A stretch of 28,662 nt of DNA, taken from the NCBI GenBank assembly GCA_946494635.1, contig CAMMCS010000005.1, forward strand, positions 1 through 28,662, written 5' to 3'. Positions within the stretch are counted from its first letter, which is position 1; each line of letters starts with the position of its first letter. The notes below the pieces were generated by a model, which searched no databases, was not told the DNA's origin, and saw only the letters and a list, made by a program, of their open reading frames with translations. Source of the stretch: an uncultured Oscillibacter sp. Its GTDB lineage: Bacteria; Bacillota; Clostridia; Oscillospirales; Oscillospiraceae. The translations under genes were made by a program, and so were the position numbers. Shown here piece after piece: positions 1 to 8,147 of this stretch.

Positions 1-63
1 GGACTTTGCGACGACGACAATGGGGGGTGCATCTGCCCAGCCATCAGCATGGCTGAATCCCCC

Positions 64-145
64 GGGCGGTTGATAACCGCCCCTACATTCCCCGCCGGGG
101 GACCGGCGGAAATCCGGAGGGCGGACACACAGGTCCGCCCCTACA
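64..145. repeat. two short inverted repeats upstream of mutS
   Basis: Two related units are visible. At 64-87, GGGCGGTT pairs with AACCGCCC and is followed by CTACA. At 119-145, GGGCGGAC pairs with GTCCGCCC, again followed by CTACA. The loops differ (3 and 6 bases) while the stem ends and the trailing CTACA are kept, as in a dispersed palindromic repeat family rather than a chance hairpin. There is no T-tract, so a simple terminator role is unlikely. A further small hairpin (AGCCAT/ATGGCT, 39-54) precedes them. Bases 1-38 may be the 3' end of an upstream gene, but I cannot fix its frame. Confidence 0.6.
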
Positions 146-217
146 CCCATAACCGGAGAACCCGGCAAATCCATGCAAATCCTTCGATAGAAAGAAAGAT
201 AAAAGAGGTGACCCCTT

Positions 218-2824
218 TTGGCCGAACTGACTCCCATGATGAAACAGTACCTGGAGATCAAGAAGGACAACCCGGACTCCATTTTGTTCTTCCGCCTGGG
301 CGACTTCTACGAGATGTTCGCCGACGACGCCAAGCTGGCCTCCAAGGAATTGGATCTGACCCTCACCTCCCGGGACCACGGCAAGCACGCCAAGCCCGAG
401 GAGGAGCGGGTGCCCATGTGCGGCATCCCCTACCACGCCAGCGAGGCCTATATCGCCCGGCTCATCGCCAAGGGCTACAAGGTGGCCATCTGCGAGCAGA
501 TGGAGGACCCCGCCACCGCAAAGGGCCTGGTGAAGCGGGACATCATCCGGGTGGTGACTCCCGGCACGGTCATCGACGCCGCCTGTCTGGAGGACAAATC
601 CTCCAACTTCCTCTGCGGCATCTACATCGACAGCCAGAACGCCGGCGCGGCCTTCTGCGACATCTCCACCGGCAAGACCCACCTGACGGCCTTTGACGGG
701 CCGGAGCGGGTGGAGCACGTCATCAACGAGCTGGGCCGGTTCTCCCCGGCGGAGGCCATCCTCAATGACGGGGCCTGTTCGGAAAAGGCCCTCACCGACA
801 CCCTGACGGAGAAATTCCACTGCCGTGTGGAAAACGGCGGCGAGGGCCGCTTCCGCCTGGCGGAGGCGGAGAAGCACATCCGCCGCCAGTTCGGGGAGGA
901 GGCCTTCGGCCGCCTGCCCAGGACAAACCCGGCGGCGGCCATGGCTCTGGGGGGCCTGCTCCACTATCTGTATGAGACCCAGAAAACGGACCTCTCCCAC
1001 ATCAACGACCTGGACTACTACGAGCAGGGCCGGTTCATGGAGCTGGACCTGACCGCCCGGCGGAATCTGGAGCTGACGGAGACCCTCCGGGACCGGGAGA
1101 AGAAGGGATCTCTCCTGTGGGTGCTGGACAAGACCAGGACCCCCATGGGGGGCCGGCTGCTCCGCAGCTGGCTGGAGCGGCCCCTGCTGAGCGTCACGGC
1201 CATCGTCAAGCGCAACGCCGCCGTGGCTGCCCTGGTGGAGAATACCATCGTCCGCGAGGAGCTCGCCGCCGCCATGACGGGGCTGGGGGATATGGAGCGG
1301 CTCATCGGCCGGATCGTCTACGGCACCGCCGGCGGGCGGGACATGGTGTCCCTGCGGTCCGCCATCGGACGGCTGCCGGCCCTGCGGGAACAGCTGGCGG
1401 CCTTCTCCGGCGGCCGGCTGGCAGAGCTGGCGGCAGAGCTGGACGACCTGACGGAGATCGGGGAGCGCATCGGCGCGGCCATCTGCGACGAGCCGCCGTT
1501 CTCCGTCCGGGAGGGCGGCTTCATCCGGGACGGCTACAACGAGGAAGTGGACCGCCTGCGCCACATCATGAACGGCGGCAAGGGCGTCCTGGCGGAGATC
1601 GAGGCCAAGGAGAAGGAGCGCACCGGCATCCGGACCCTGAAGATCGGCTACAACAAGGTGTTCGGGTATTATATCGAGGTGTCCAACTCCTTCAAGGACC
1701 AGGTGCCGGACACCTACATCCGCAAGCAGACCCTGGTGAACGGCGAACGGTACATCACCCAGGAGCTGAAGGACCTGGAGCATGAGATCCTCACCGCCTC
1801 GGACCGGGTGGTGGCCCTGGAGTACGAGCTCTTCACGGAGCTGCGGCAGGCCATCTCCGCCCAGAGCGCCCGCATCCAGCGGACCGCCGCGGCGGTGGCG
1901 GAGCTGGACGCCCTGGTGTCCTTTGCCGCTGTGGCGGTGCGGAACCACTACTGCCGCCCCACGGTGGACGAGTCCGGCGTCATCGAGATCCACGACGGCC
2001 GCCACCCGGTGGTGGAGCAGATGCTCAAGGACAGCCTCTTCGTCCCCAACGACACCTTCATGGGGGAGAAGGAGGACCGGGTGGCCATCATCACCGGCCC
2101 CAACATGGCGGGCAAGTCCACCTATATGCGCCAGGTGGCATTGATCGTGCTGATGGCCCAGATGGGCTCCTTCGTCCCGGCGGCCAGCGCCCGCATCGGC
2201 GTGGTGGACCGGATCTTCACCCGCATCGGCGCCAGCGACGACCTGTCCGCCGGCCAGTCCACCTTCATGGTGGAGATGACGGAGGTGGCGGACATCCTGC
2301 GCCATGCCACGAAGCACTCCCTGCTGATCCTGGACGAGATCGGCCGGGGCACCAGCACCTTTGACGGCATGTCCATCGCCCGGGCGGTGCTGGAGTACTG
2401 CGCGGACAAGAAGCTGCTGGGGGCCAAGACCCTCTTCGCTACCCACTACCACGAGCTGACGGAGCTGGAGAACACCCTGCCCGGCACCGTGAACTACAAC
2501 ATCGCCGTCAAGACCCGGGGAGAGGACATCATCTTCCTGCGGAAGATCCTCCCCGGCGGGGCGGACCGCAGCTACGGCATCGAGGTGGCCAAGCTGGCGG
2601 GGCTGCCGGACAAGGTGGTCCAGCGGGCCAAGACGGTCCTGAAGGAGCTGGAGGAGGAGAACGGCGTCCAGTACGTGGCGGCCCGGAAAGAAGAGGACCA
2701 GGTGTCCCTCACCGCCATCGGCGAGGGGGAGGTGCTGGACGCCCTCCGCCGCTGCCAGGTGGAGACACTGACGCCGCTGGAGGCCATGAACCTGATTTAT
2801 GAGTGGAAAAAGAAGCTCAGCTAA
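218..2824 (+). CDS. mutS: DNA mismatch repair protein MutS
   Basis: MutS recognises base mismatches and small loops and recruits MutL. The 868-residue product has the full MutS layout. The N-terminal mismatch-binding motif GDFYEMF is at residues 28-34, followed by the connector, lever and clamp regions. The ATPase has Walker A GPNMAGKST from residue 627, Walker B LLILDEIGRG around 702-711, and the ATHYHEL signature. The start is taken as TTG at 218 because GAGGTGA at 204-210 lies seven bases upstream and the next in-frame ATG has no comparable site. The last 42 bases (2783-2824) occur again, diverged, at 2999-3040 next to the following gene. The current C-terminus (…YEWKKKLS) may therefore be a secondary copy of the original tail (…YERKQKLK). 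Identification is certain; the tail history is inference. Confidence 0.98.
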   Translation: MAELTPMMKQYLEIKKDNPDSILFFRLGDFYEMFADDAKLASKELDLTLTSRDHGKHAKPEEERVPMCGIPYHASEAYIARLIAKGYKVAICEQMEDPATAKGLVKRDIIRVVTPGTVIDAACLEDKSSNFLCGIYIDSQNAGAAFCDISTGKTHLTAFDGPERVEHVINELGRFSPAEAILNDGACSEKALTDTLTEKFHCRVENGGEGRFRLAEAEKHIRRQFGEEAFGRLPRTNPAAAMALGGLLHYLYETQKTDLSHINDLDYYEQGRFMELDLTARRNLELTETLRDREKKGSLLWVLDKTRTPMGGRLLRSWLERPLLSVTAIVKRNAAVAALVENTIVREELAAAMTGLGDMERLIGRIVYGTAGGRDMVSLRSAIGRLPALREQLAAFSGGRLAELAAELDDLTEIGERIGAAICDEPPFSVREGGFIRDGYNEEVDRLRHIMNGGKGVLAEIEAKEKERTGIRTLKIGYNKVFGYYIEVSNSFKDQVPDTYIRKQTLVNGERYITQELKDLEHEILTASDRVVALEYELFTELRQAISAQSARIQRTAAAVAELDALVSFAAVAVRNHYCRPTVDESGVIEIHDGRHPVVEQMLKDSLFVPNDTFMGEKEDRVAIITGPNMAGKSTYMRQVALIVLMAQMGSFVPAASARIGVVDRIFTRIGASDDLSAGQSTFMVEMTEVADILRHATKHSLLILDEIGRGTSTFDGMSIARAVLEYCADKKLLGAKTLFATHYHELTELENTLPGTVNYNIAVKTRGEDIIFLRKILPGGADRSYGIEVAKLAGLPDKVVQRAKTVLKELEEENGVQYVAARKEEDQVSLTAIGEGEVLDALRRCQVETLTPLEAMNLIYEWKKKLS

Positions 2825-2998
2825 GGAGGGCGCCCAGCCGCGCCGAGTGGCGCGCACAAGCGTTTTGCGGAGCAAAACCTCAAGGTGAATTGGCCGGAAC
2901 GGCCAAGAGAGGGCGGCCTGGGCCGTGGAATGGGCGGGCTTTGCCTGACCATTCGAATCAAATGCGGGGTCCCCGCCGGGCTCTGCCCGGTGGGGTGC
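2825..2998 (+). mobile_element. hairpin-rich insert between two copies of the mutS tail
   Basis: This is a 174-base non-coding insert lying between two copies of the last 42 bases of mutS. Reading from mutS outward it has a GC-rich head (about 2834-2855), then a core palindrome at 2856-2880 (AAGCGTTTTGC, GGA, GCAAAACCT). A degenerate middle segment containing GGCGGGCTTTGCCTG follows. It ends with an 11-bp tail hairpin (2971-2981 with 2985-2995, one G.T pair) bounded by CCCC and GGGG. The 25-base core is identical to that at 9422-9446 next to hfq and matches 23 of 25 bases of the reverse complement at 4885-4909 next to mutL. No open frame suggests a protein. The type 'mobile element' is inferred from recurrence and flanking duplications. 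Confidence 0.6.
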
Positions 2999-3040
2999 GC
3001 CATGAACCTGATTTACGAGCGGAAACAGAAATTGAAGTAA
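2999..3040 (+). pseudogene. second copy of the mutS 3' end
   Basis: These 42 bases repeat mutS 2783-2824 with 8 differences. They encode AMNLIYERKQKLK and a stop, against AMNLIYEWKKKLS in the live gene. Several differences are synonymous (Tyr TAT/TAC, Lys AAG/AAA, Leu CTC/TTG). There is no upstream gene body, so the fragment is not expressed as MutS. It sits 18 bases before the next gene, the spacing expected for an original mutS end, which suggests this copy is the ancestral tail and the insert pushed it away. Confidence 0.7.
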
Positions 3041-3058
3041 CTGCCGGGAGGAAACGAG

Positions 3059-3769
3059 ATGCCAAGAAGAAAGAGCGCCGCCTATATGTCGGCGGGGGAA
3101 CAGATCGCGGGCACGGTGCTCTTTGTCATCTACCTGCTGGTGCTGCCCTTTGTCACAGCGCCCCTGTTCCGCCTGATCGGCGGACTGCTGGGGGTGACGA
3201 TCAGCGAAGGGCTGCAGAATATCCTCTATTATTACATCCTGTTCGCCGCTACCATCATTATCTTCCACAGCTTTCTGGGCCGGACCTCCCGAAATTTTGC
3301 GGACAACCTGGGCGGAGCCTGCAGGTACATCGCCGTGGGCCTGGTGGCCCTGTACGGCCTCAATGAGCTGGCCTACCGGCTGACCCGCCTGCTGGTGCCC
3401 ACCCAGACCAACCTGAATGACACCACGATCTCCGCCCAGATCGAGGACGCCCCCCACATGACGCTGCTGATCGTCATTTTCCTGGCGCCCTTTGTGGAGG
3501 AGGTGCTGTTCCGGGGGCTGGTGTTCGGCAACCTCCGGCGCAAGAGCGCGGCTGTGGGATATCTGGTGAGCTGTTTGCTGTTCGCCCTGCTGCACGTGTG
3601 GCAGTTCGCGGTGGTGAACCGGGACATCACCTACTTCCTGCTGATGCTCCAGTACCTGGTGCCGGGGCTGGTGCTGGCCTGGGTCTATGACCGGACGGGA
3701 ACGCTTTGGACCTCCATCGGCCTCCATGCGGCGGCCAACGCCCTGGCAGCCTGGACCATGGTTGGATAG
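3059..3769 (+). CDS. CPBP family intramembrane glutamic endopeptidase
   Basis: A 236-residue polytopic membrane protein with hydrophobic segments throughout. It carries the CPBP (CAAX protease and bacteriocin-processing, Abi) motifs: EEVLFRG (the EExxxR motif), FALLHVWQ (FxxxH) and HAAANAL (HxxxN) near the C-terminus. Family members are membrane-embedded proteases linked to bacteriocin self-immunity or protein processing; the substrate here is unknown. GGGAGGA lies just upstream of the ATG. The gene follows mutS and precedes the AEC transporter on the same strand with short gaps, so it may be co-transcribed. Nothing in the context points to a specific target. Confidence 0.88.
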   Translation: MPRRKSAAYMSAGEQIAGTVLFVIYLLVLPFVTAPLFRLIGGLLGVTISEGLQNILYYYILFAATIIIFHSFLGRTSRNFADNLGGACRYIAVGLVALYGLNELAYRLTRLLVPTQTNLNDTTISAQIEDAPHMTLLIVIFLAPFVEEVLFRGLVFGNLRRKSAAVGYLVSCLLFALLHVWQFAVVNRDITYFLLMLQYLVPGLVLAWVYDRTGTLWTSIGLHAAANALAAWTMVG

Positions 3770-3808
3770 GGGATCCAGGCAGAGATTAGAGAGAAAAGGA
3801 AGAAGGAC

Positions 3809-4720
3809 ATGAATTTTTTTGATGTGTTTGGCGAGATGCTGGTGATCCTGTTCGCCATTGCGGTGGGCTACCTGGCCAACCGCCTGGGATACCTGGGGGA
3901 GGGGACAGACCAGAAGCTCTCCAAGCTGCTGCTGAACATCACCATGCCCTGCATGATCGTGGCGGCGGTGATTACCGGGGCAGAATTGCCGGAGCTGAGC
4001 ACCATCCTCTCCATTTTGGAGGTTGGGCTGATCTTTTACCTGCTGGAGCTGGTGTTTGTGCTGGTGGTGCCCCGGTTTCTGCCGGGAACCGCGGGGCAGA
4101 AGGGCGTCTGGAAATACGCGCTGGCCTTTCCCAATGTGGGATTTATCGGCTATCCCGTGGCGGTGGCCCTGTTCGGGGACAGCGCGCTGTTCTACGCCGC
4201 CATTCTGGCGCTGCCGTTCAACCTCCTGTCCTACAGCCTGGGCCCGCTGCTGCTGGCAGGCGCCGCCCGGTTCCGCTGGAAGCAGCTCTTTGCCCCCTGC
4301 GTCGTGGCCTCTGTGATCGGCCTGGTGCTGGCACTGACCCGTCTGCGGCCGCCGGCCCTTGTGGGAGAGATGCTGGACTTTGTGGGTGACATCACCGTGC
4401 CGCTGTCCCTGCTGGTGGTGGGATCCCTGCTGGCGGGCATGTCCGCCGGGCAGGTGCTCCGGTCCCCCAAACTGTGGCTGCTGACGGCCATCCGCCTGAT
4501 GGTGCTGCCGGTGGCGCTGTGCCTGATTCTTCGGTTCATGGGCATCGACTCCCTGGTAATGGGCATCGCCGTCACCCAGATGGCCATGCCTGTGGCGGTG
4601 AATGGAACACTTTTGAGCATGGAGTACGGCGGGGACACGGAGTGTATGGCCCAGATCACCTTCCTGACCACGGCGGCATCCATCTTAAGCATCCCCGTCG
4701 TCGCCGTGCTGCTGCTTTGA
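3809..4720 (+). CDS. AEC family transporter (auxin efflux carrier-like permease)
   Basis: A 303-residue integral membrane protein with about ten hydrophobic segments in two similar halves, as in the AEC/bile-acid-sodium symporter fold. Family-typical features are the early LNITMPCMIVAAV stretch, ALAFPNVGFIGYPV in the middle and AVTQMAMPVAVNGTLL near the end. Bacterial members often export or exchange malate or other organic acids; substrate cannot be told from sequence alone. AAAGGAAGAAGG lies upstream of the ATG. It ends 19 bases before the first (truncated) mutL start, so mutL may be read from the same transcript. Confidence 0.9.
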   Translation: MNFFDVFGEMLVILFAIAVGYLANRLGYLGEGTDQKLSKLLLNITMPCMIVAAVITGAELPELSTILSILEVGLIFYLLELVFVLVVPRFLPGTAGQKGVWKYALAFPNVGFIGYPVAVALFGDSALFYAAILALPFNLLSYSLGPLLLAGAARFRWKQLFAPCVVASVIGLVLALTRLRPPALVGEMLDFVGDITVPLSLLVVGSLLAGMSAGQVLRSPKLWLLTAIRLMVLPVALCLILRFMGIDSLVMGIAVTQMAMPVAVNGTLLSMEYGGDTECMAQITFLTTAASILSIPVVAVLLL

Positions 4721-4739
4721 GCTTAGAAAGGAACGCAAG

Positions 4740-4973
4740 ATGCCACATATTCAACAACTGGACAGCCATGTGGCGGATCTGATCGCCGCCGGTGAAGTGG
4801 TGGAGCGGACCCCAGCGAAGCGCCGCTTCGCCGGGGACCCCTCCGATTTCATCCAGGTGTGCCAGGCAGAGCCCGCCACACCCAAGGTTTTGCCGCGCAA
4901 AACGCTTGTACGCCGCTTTAGCGGCGGCTCGCCGGAGGCTCGCATGGCGGGCCGCTCCACGGAGGGAGAATAA
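4740..4973 (+). pseudogene. truncated mutL start, open as a 77-codon leader ORF
   Basis: This frame begins with a near-perfect copy of the mutL start: bases 4737-4808 match 4972-5043 at 71 of 72 positions, and the one change (GAA/GAG) is silent. It encodes MPHIQQLDSHVADLIAAGEV and three more residues, then runs through the inserted element without a stop and ends with TAA at 4971-4973. That is one base before the ATG of intact mutL (4975). It has its own site (AGAAAGGAA) carried over from the upstream gene's context. It is probably a non-functional remnant. If it is translated, its stop placement could couple or reinitiate translation onto mutL. It lacks the ATPase motifs. Confidence 0.65.
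4809..4971 (-). mobile_element. hairpin-rich insert between two copies of the mutL start
   Basis: A 163-base insert in the opposite orientation to those at mutS and hfq. On the minus strand it reads from mutL outward. First comes a GC-rich head with GCCGC/GCGGC pairing (about 4911-4930), then the core palindrome (4885-4909, two bases different from the mutS and hfq cores). Next is a stem-loop at 4856-4882 (arms 4856-4867 and 4871-4882), and last a 13-bp tail hairpin with one mismatch (4810-4822 and 4824-4836) bounded by CCCC and GGGG. It supplies the GGAGGGA ribosome-binding site now used by mutL. No protein is encoded apart from the open leader frame. Confidence 0.6.
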
Positions 4974-4974
4974 G

Positions 4975-7029
4975 ATGCCACATATTCAACAACTGGACAG
5001 CCATGTGGCGGATCTGATCGCCGCCGGTGAGGTGGTGGAGCGGCCCGCCAGCGTGGTGAAGGAGCTGGTGGAGAACGCCATCGACGCCGGCTCCACCGCC
5101 GTGGTAGTGGAGATCCGCCGGGGCGGCATGGGCATGATCCGGGTGACGGACAACGGCTGCGGCATCGCCCCCGCCGAGCTGCCCACCGCCTTCCTGCGGC
5201 ATGCCACCTCCAAGCTGCGGACGGAGGCGGATTTGGGGAGGATCGGCACCCTTGGCTTCCGGGGCGAGGCCCTGGCCGCCATCTCCGCCGTCAGCCGGGT
5301 GGACATCCTCACCCGCCAGGCCGGGGCGGCGGAGGGGGCCTCCCTCCGCCTGGAGGGGGGCGTGCCGGATCAGGTGGAGGCCGCCGGCGCGCCGGAGGGC
5401 ACTACCATCACCGTCCGGGACCTGTTCTACAACACCCCGGCCCGGCTGAAATTCATGCGCAAGGACAGCGCGGAGACCGCGGCGGTGAACGGCCTGATGC
5501 AGCATCTGGCCCTGTCCCACCCGGATATCTCCTTCAAATTCATCAAGGACGGGGTGGAGGCCCTGCTGACCCCCGGCGACGGAAAGCTGGCCTCCGCCGT
5601 CTACGCCGCCCTGGGCCGGGACTTCGCCCGGGGACTGGTGCCGGTGTCCGGCAGCGGGGGAGACATCTCCGTCTCCGGCTTTGTCACCGCGCCGCTGATG
5701 GGCCGGGGCTCCCGGTCCATGCAGGTGTTCTTCGTCAACGGCCGGTTCATCAAGTCCCAGCTGCTGACGGCGGCCCTGGAGGAGGGCTACCGCAACCAGA
5801 TCATGAAGGGCAAGTTCCCCGGCTGCGTCCTGTCCGTCACCCTGCCGGTGACGGCAGTGGACGTGAACGTCCACCCGGCCAAGACCCAGGTGAAGTTCGC
5901 CCGGGAGCACGACGTGTTCGACGCCGTCTACCACACGGTGCTGGACGCTCTGGACAGGACCGGCGCCCCCGCTGCCGCCCCGGCAAAGGAGCCGCCCCTG
6001 ACGGCACCCTCCCGGCAGGACTTCTTCCAGACCATGGACGCCAAAACCTTCCGCCAGGGGGGCGGGAAGCCGGCGCCTCAGCCCGCGGCCCCGGCCCGGC
6101 CCGCCTGGAACACGGAGCTGCGGGTTCCTGCCAAAGTGGCGGACAGCGGGCAGGCGTCCTTTTACCAGACCAGGCGCTCGGCCCCTGCGGCCCAGAGTGC
6201 CCTGGGCCGGGCTCCGTCCTCTGTGACAGCGCCATCCGAGAAGCCGCAGATATCTCCGGCGCCCGCATACCGGGGCGCCCTGGGGCAGCCTCCCGCCTCT
6301 GTGGCGGCCTCCGCGGCAGAGCGGCGGGCGGAGGAGCCCACGGCTCCCGCACCGGCCCCCATGCCGGAGAAAACAACGGCCCCCCGGCCCTTTGTCCCGG
6401 CCATCCCGCCGGAGCAGCTGAAGCTGACGGAGGACCTGCCGGGCCAGACCGCCCTGGAGACGAAGGAGGCCCCCTGGCGGATCGCCGGGGAGGTGCTGCG
6501 GACCTACATCATCTGCGAGAGCGAAGACGGCTGCGTCTGGCTCATCGACAAGCACGCCGCCCACGAGCGGATCAACTTCGACAAGCTGAAAAATTCCCAG
6601 GAGCCCCCCATGCGGCAGACGCTGCTGGCCCCCATCGCGGCGGAGCTGAGCCGGGAGGACGGGGCGCTGCTGCTGGAGAACCTGCCTCTGCTGGAGCAGT
6701 TCGGCTTTGCCTGCGAGGACTTCGGCGGCGGGGCCCTGCTGGTGCGGGAGGTGCCTGCGGACATCGCCGCCGCCGACACAGTGTCCACCCTGGAGGAGTT
6801 TGCCGAGTGCCTGCGAACGGGCCGGTCTCCGGACGAGAAGCGGGAGGCCCTGCTCCACACCATGGCCTGTAAGGCGGCCATCAAGGGCGGCTGGGAGAGC
6901 GATCCGGCGGAGCTGCGGGTGCTGGTGGACCGGGTCCAGAGCGGGGAGATCAAGTACTGCCCCCACGGCCGGCCAGTGGCGGTGAAGCTGACGAAGTACG
7001 AGCTGGAGAAGATGTTCCGGCGGGCGTGA
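4975..7029 (+). CDS. mutL: DNA mismatch repair protein MutL
   Basis: MutL couples MutS mismatch recognition to strand incision. The 684-residue product starts at the ATG at 4975, behind GGAGGGA. A longer in-frame reading from 4792 would run through the inserted element and is rejected. The N-terminal GHKL ATPase has ENAIDAGS (33-40), DNGCGI (59-64), HATSK (76-80) and GFRGEAL (94-100). A Pro/Ala-rich linker spans roughly residues 325-500. The C-terminal domain has DKHAAHERINFD from residue 525, a variant of the endonuclease motif DQHAxxExxxxE in which the last Glu reads Asp. It also has ACKAAIKGG and CPHGRP (from Cys662), the metal-site motifs of nicking-type MutL. An endonuclease-active MutL is therefore likely. 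The first 23 codons are duplicated upstream. Confidence 0.97.
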   Translation: MPHIQQLDSHVADLIAAGEVVERPASVVKELVENAIDAGSTAVVVEIRRGGMGMIRVTDNGCGIAPAELPTAFLRHATSKLRTEADLGRIGTLGFRGEALAAISAVSRVDILTRQAGAAEGASLRLEGGVPDQVEAAGAPEGTTITVRDLFYNTPARLKFMRKDSAETAAVNGLMQHLALSHPDISFKFIKDGVEALLTPGDGKLASAVYAALGRDFARGLVPVSGSGGDISVSGFVTAPLMGRGSRSMQVFFVNGRFIKSQLLTAALEEGYRNQIMKGKFPGCVLSVTLPVTAVDVNVHPAKTQVKFAREHDVFDAVYHTVLDALDRTGAPAAAPAKEPPLTAPSRQDFFQTMDAKTFRQGGGKPAPQPAAPARPAWNTELRVPAKVADSGQASFYQTRRSAPAAQSALGRAPSSVTAPSEKPQISPAPAYRGALGQPPASVAASAAERRAEEPTAPAPAPMPEKTTAPRPFVPAIPPEQLKLTEDLPGQTALETKEAPWRIAGEVLRTYIICESEDGCVWLIDKHAAHERINFDKLKNSQEPPMRQTLLAPIAAELSREDGALLLENLPLLEQFGFACEDFGGGALLVREVPADIAAADTVSTLEEFAECLRTGRSPDEKREALLHTMACKAAIKGGWESDPAELRVLVDRVQSGEIKYCPHGRPVAVKLTKYELEKMFRRA

Positions 7030-7038
7030 GACTTCGAA

Positions 7039-7260
7039 GGGGGACTGCGTCCCCCCTCGACCTCCCCCCTCACCAGTGACGTCGGTCACTGGTGTGTGCG
7101 CCCAGGGCGCACGGGTCAAGGAATTTTCGCCGCATACACGCCGCGGCGAAAATGATTTCAATTTATTCGTTCGCCGCCGGCGAACGAACTGGGGAAACCC
7201 AGATGGGTTTCCCCTAGCCCCCTTCCGTTGGGGGAAAACCGCAGGTTTTTCCCTAGCCCC
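7039..7260. repeat. array of at least seven consecutive hairpins downstream of mutL
   Basis: Between mutL and the next gene the sequence is almost wholly inverted repeats. Arms are: GGGGGAC/GTCCCCC (7039-7055); CACCAGTGAC/GTCACTGGTG (7071-7094); GTGCGCCC/GGGCGCAC (7096-7112); TTTTCGCCGC/GCGGCGAAAA (7124-7152); TTCGTTCGCC/GGCGAACGAA (7166-7188); GGGGAAACCC/GGGTTTCCCC (7191-7214); and a 10-bp stem with one G.T pair (7231-7240/7244-7253). The last part also contains CCCTAGCCCC twice, at 7212-7221 and 7251-7260, a 39-base direct period. None has a clean T-tract, though the first may help end mutL transcription. No gene is visible in 7030-7311. Confidence 0.75.
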
Positions 7261-7311
7261 TTTTCCTGTGAGGATAGCGGGCGATTTTTGGGTTTTCAGG
7301 AGGTTTCTTGT

Positions 7312-7506
7312 ATGGCGAAGAAGGAGAAGCGATTCGTACAGACCCATGTGGAGAGCAGCGTTTTTGAGAGCACGGCGATCTGGGTGGACCGGGAGACCGG
7401 AGTCAATTATCTGTGGCACTCTTCCGGCGAGGCCGGTGGGATGACGCCGCTGCTGGACCGGGAGGGAAGGCCCGTCATTACCACAGTGCTGGATGAGGAG
7501 GAATAA
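7312..7506 (+). CDS. small protein resembling DUF6440
   Basis: A 64-residue cytosolic-looking protein starting at ATG 7312 behind CAGGAGG. The middle (IWVDRETGVNYLW) and the end (GGMTPLLDREGRPVI) fit my recollection of the DUF6440 pattern: an aspartate, then TGVxYL, then a glycine-rich turn and TPLLDxxGxP. No function is known for that family as far as I know. The gene sits four bases before the start of the reductase, and the reductase's ribosome-binding site lies in its last codons, so the two are likely translated together. No signal peptide or membrane segment is present. Confidence 0.75.
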   Translation: MAKKEKRFVQTHVESSVFESTAIWVDRETGVNYLWHSSGEAGGMTPLLDREGRPVITTVLDEEE

Positions 7507-7510
7507 CCGG

Positions 7511-8104
7511 ATGAAACTGCTGTTTGTGAACAGCTGCATCAGCCAGCGGGAGGAGGCGTCCCGCACCCTGGCGCTGGTGAAGGCATTCCTGGAGGCCTGG
7601 AAGGCCCTTCATCCCGAGGCGGAGGTGGAGACGGTGGCGCCGGAGACGCTGCTGGCCCTGAAGCCCTTTGAACCGGAGATGCTGAACGACCGGGACGCCC
7701 TGGCGGGGATCGGCTGCTTTGACGCACCGGTATTTGACCTGGCCCGGCAGTTCCGCGCTGCGGACAGGGTCGTGGTGGCGGCGCCCTTCTGGGACCTGTC
7801 CTTCCCGGCGGCATTGCGGACGTACATCGAGTACATCTCCGCCAACGGCCTGACCTATCACTACGAGGCGGACGGCTGCCATGGGGACTGCCGGGGAGAG
7901 AAGCTGGCGTATCTCACCTCCGGCGGCGATGCGGAGCGGCCGGAGAGCCTGGGGGTCCTCTACTGGAAGCAGCTGGCCGCCATGTTCGGCATCCCGGCCT
8001 TCGAGTATGTGTTTGCCGGCGGGCTGGATCTGGACCCCGCCAAAACGGATGAGCTTCTGGAGGCGGCCTGTGAAAAGGCCCGCCGGCTGGCGGAGACCTT
8101 CTGA
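7511..8104 (+). CDS. NAD(P)H-dependent FMN reductase / azoreductase-like flavoprotein
   Basis: A 197-residue flavodoxin-fold protein of the FMN-dependent NADH:quinone reductase/azoreductase group. The opening MKLLFVNSC strand leads to SRTLALVKAFLEAW, the phosphate-binding turn and first helix. APFWDLSFPAALRTYIEY followed by GLTYHYEADG matches the azoreductase pattern of a Pro-rich flavin loop and a GxTFxY stretch, and TSGGD lies where the second flavin loop is expected. Such enzymes reduce quinones, nitro- and azo-compounds; the physiological substrate here is unknown. The start chosen is ATG 7511, since GAGGAGGAA ends six bases before it. It is followed by miaA on the same strand. Confidence 0.85.
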   Translation: MKLLFVNSCISQREEASRTLALVKAFLEAWKALHPEAEVETVAPETLLALKPFEPEMLNDRDALAGIGCFDAPVFDLARQFRAADRVVVAAPFWDLSFPAALRTYIEYISANGLTYHYEADGCHGDCRGEKLAYLTSGGDAERPESLGVLYWKQLAAMFGIPAFEYVFAGGLDLDPAKTDELLEAACEKARRLAETF

Positions 8105-8147
8105 GGACCCGCCGGAGGCGGTTGAACAGACAAAAGGAGGGACGGAG

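Noticed and set aside
83..3727. Very long minus-strand open frames opposite mutS, mutL (4918-7566), lepA (17557-19446) and carB (21783-23243, 23271-25952)
   Set aside because: They mirror well-identified plus-strand genes, have His/Gln/Gly/Leu-rich compositions typical of antisense frames in GC-rich genes, and show no family motif or ribosome-binding site.
4792..4974. N-terminal extension of MutL by 61 residues
   Set aside because: The extension is translated from the inserted element in a different frame of the truncated copy. The canonical MutL start follows GGAGGGA at 4975.
7039..7260. CRISPR array
   Set aside because: The hairpins all differ in sequence, and there is no repeated unit with regular spacers and no cas gene.
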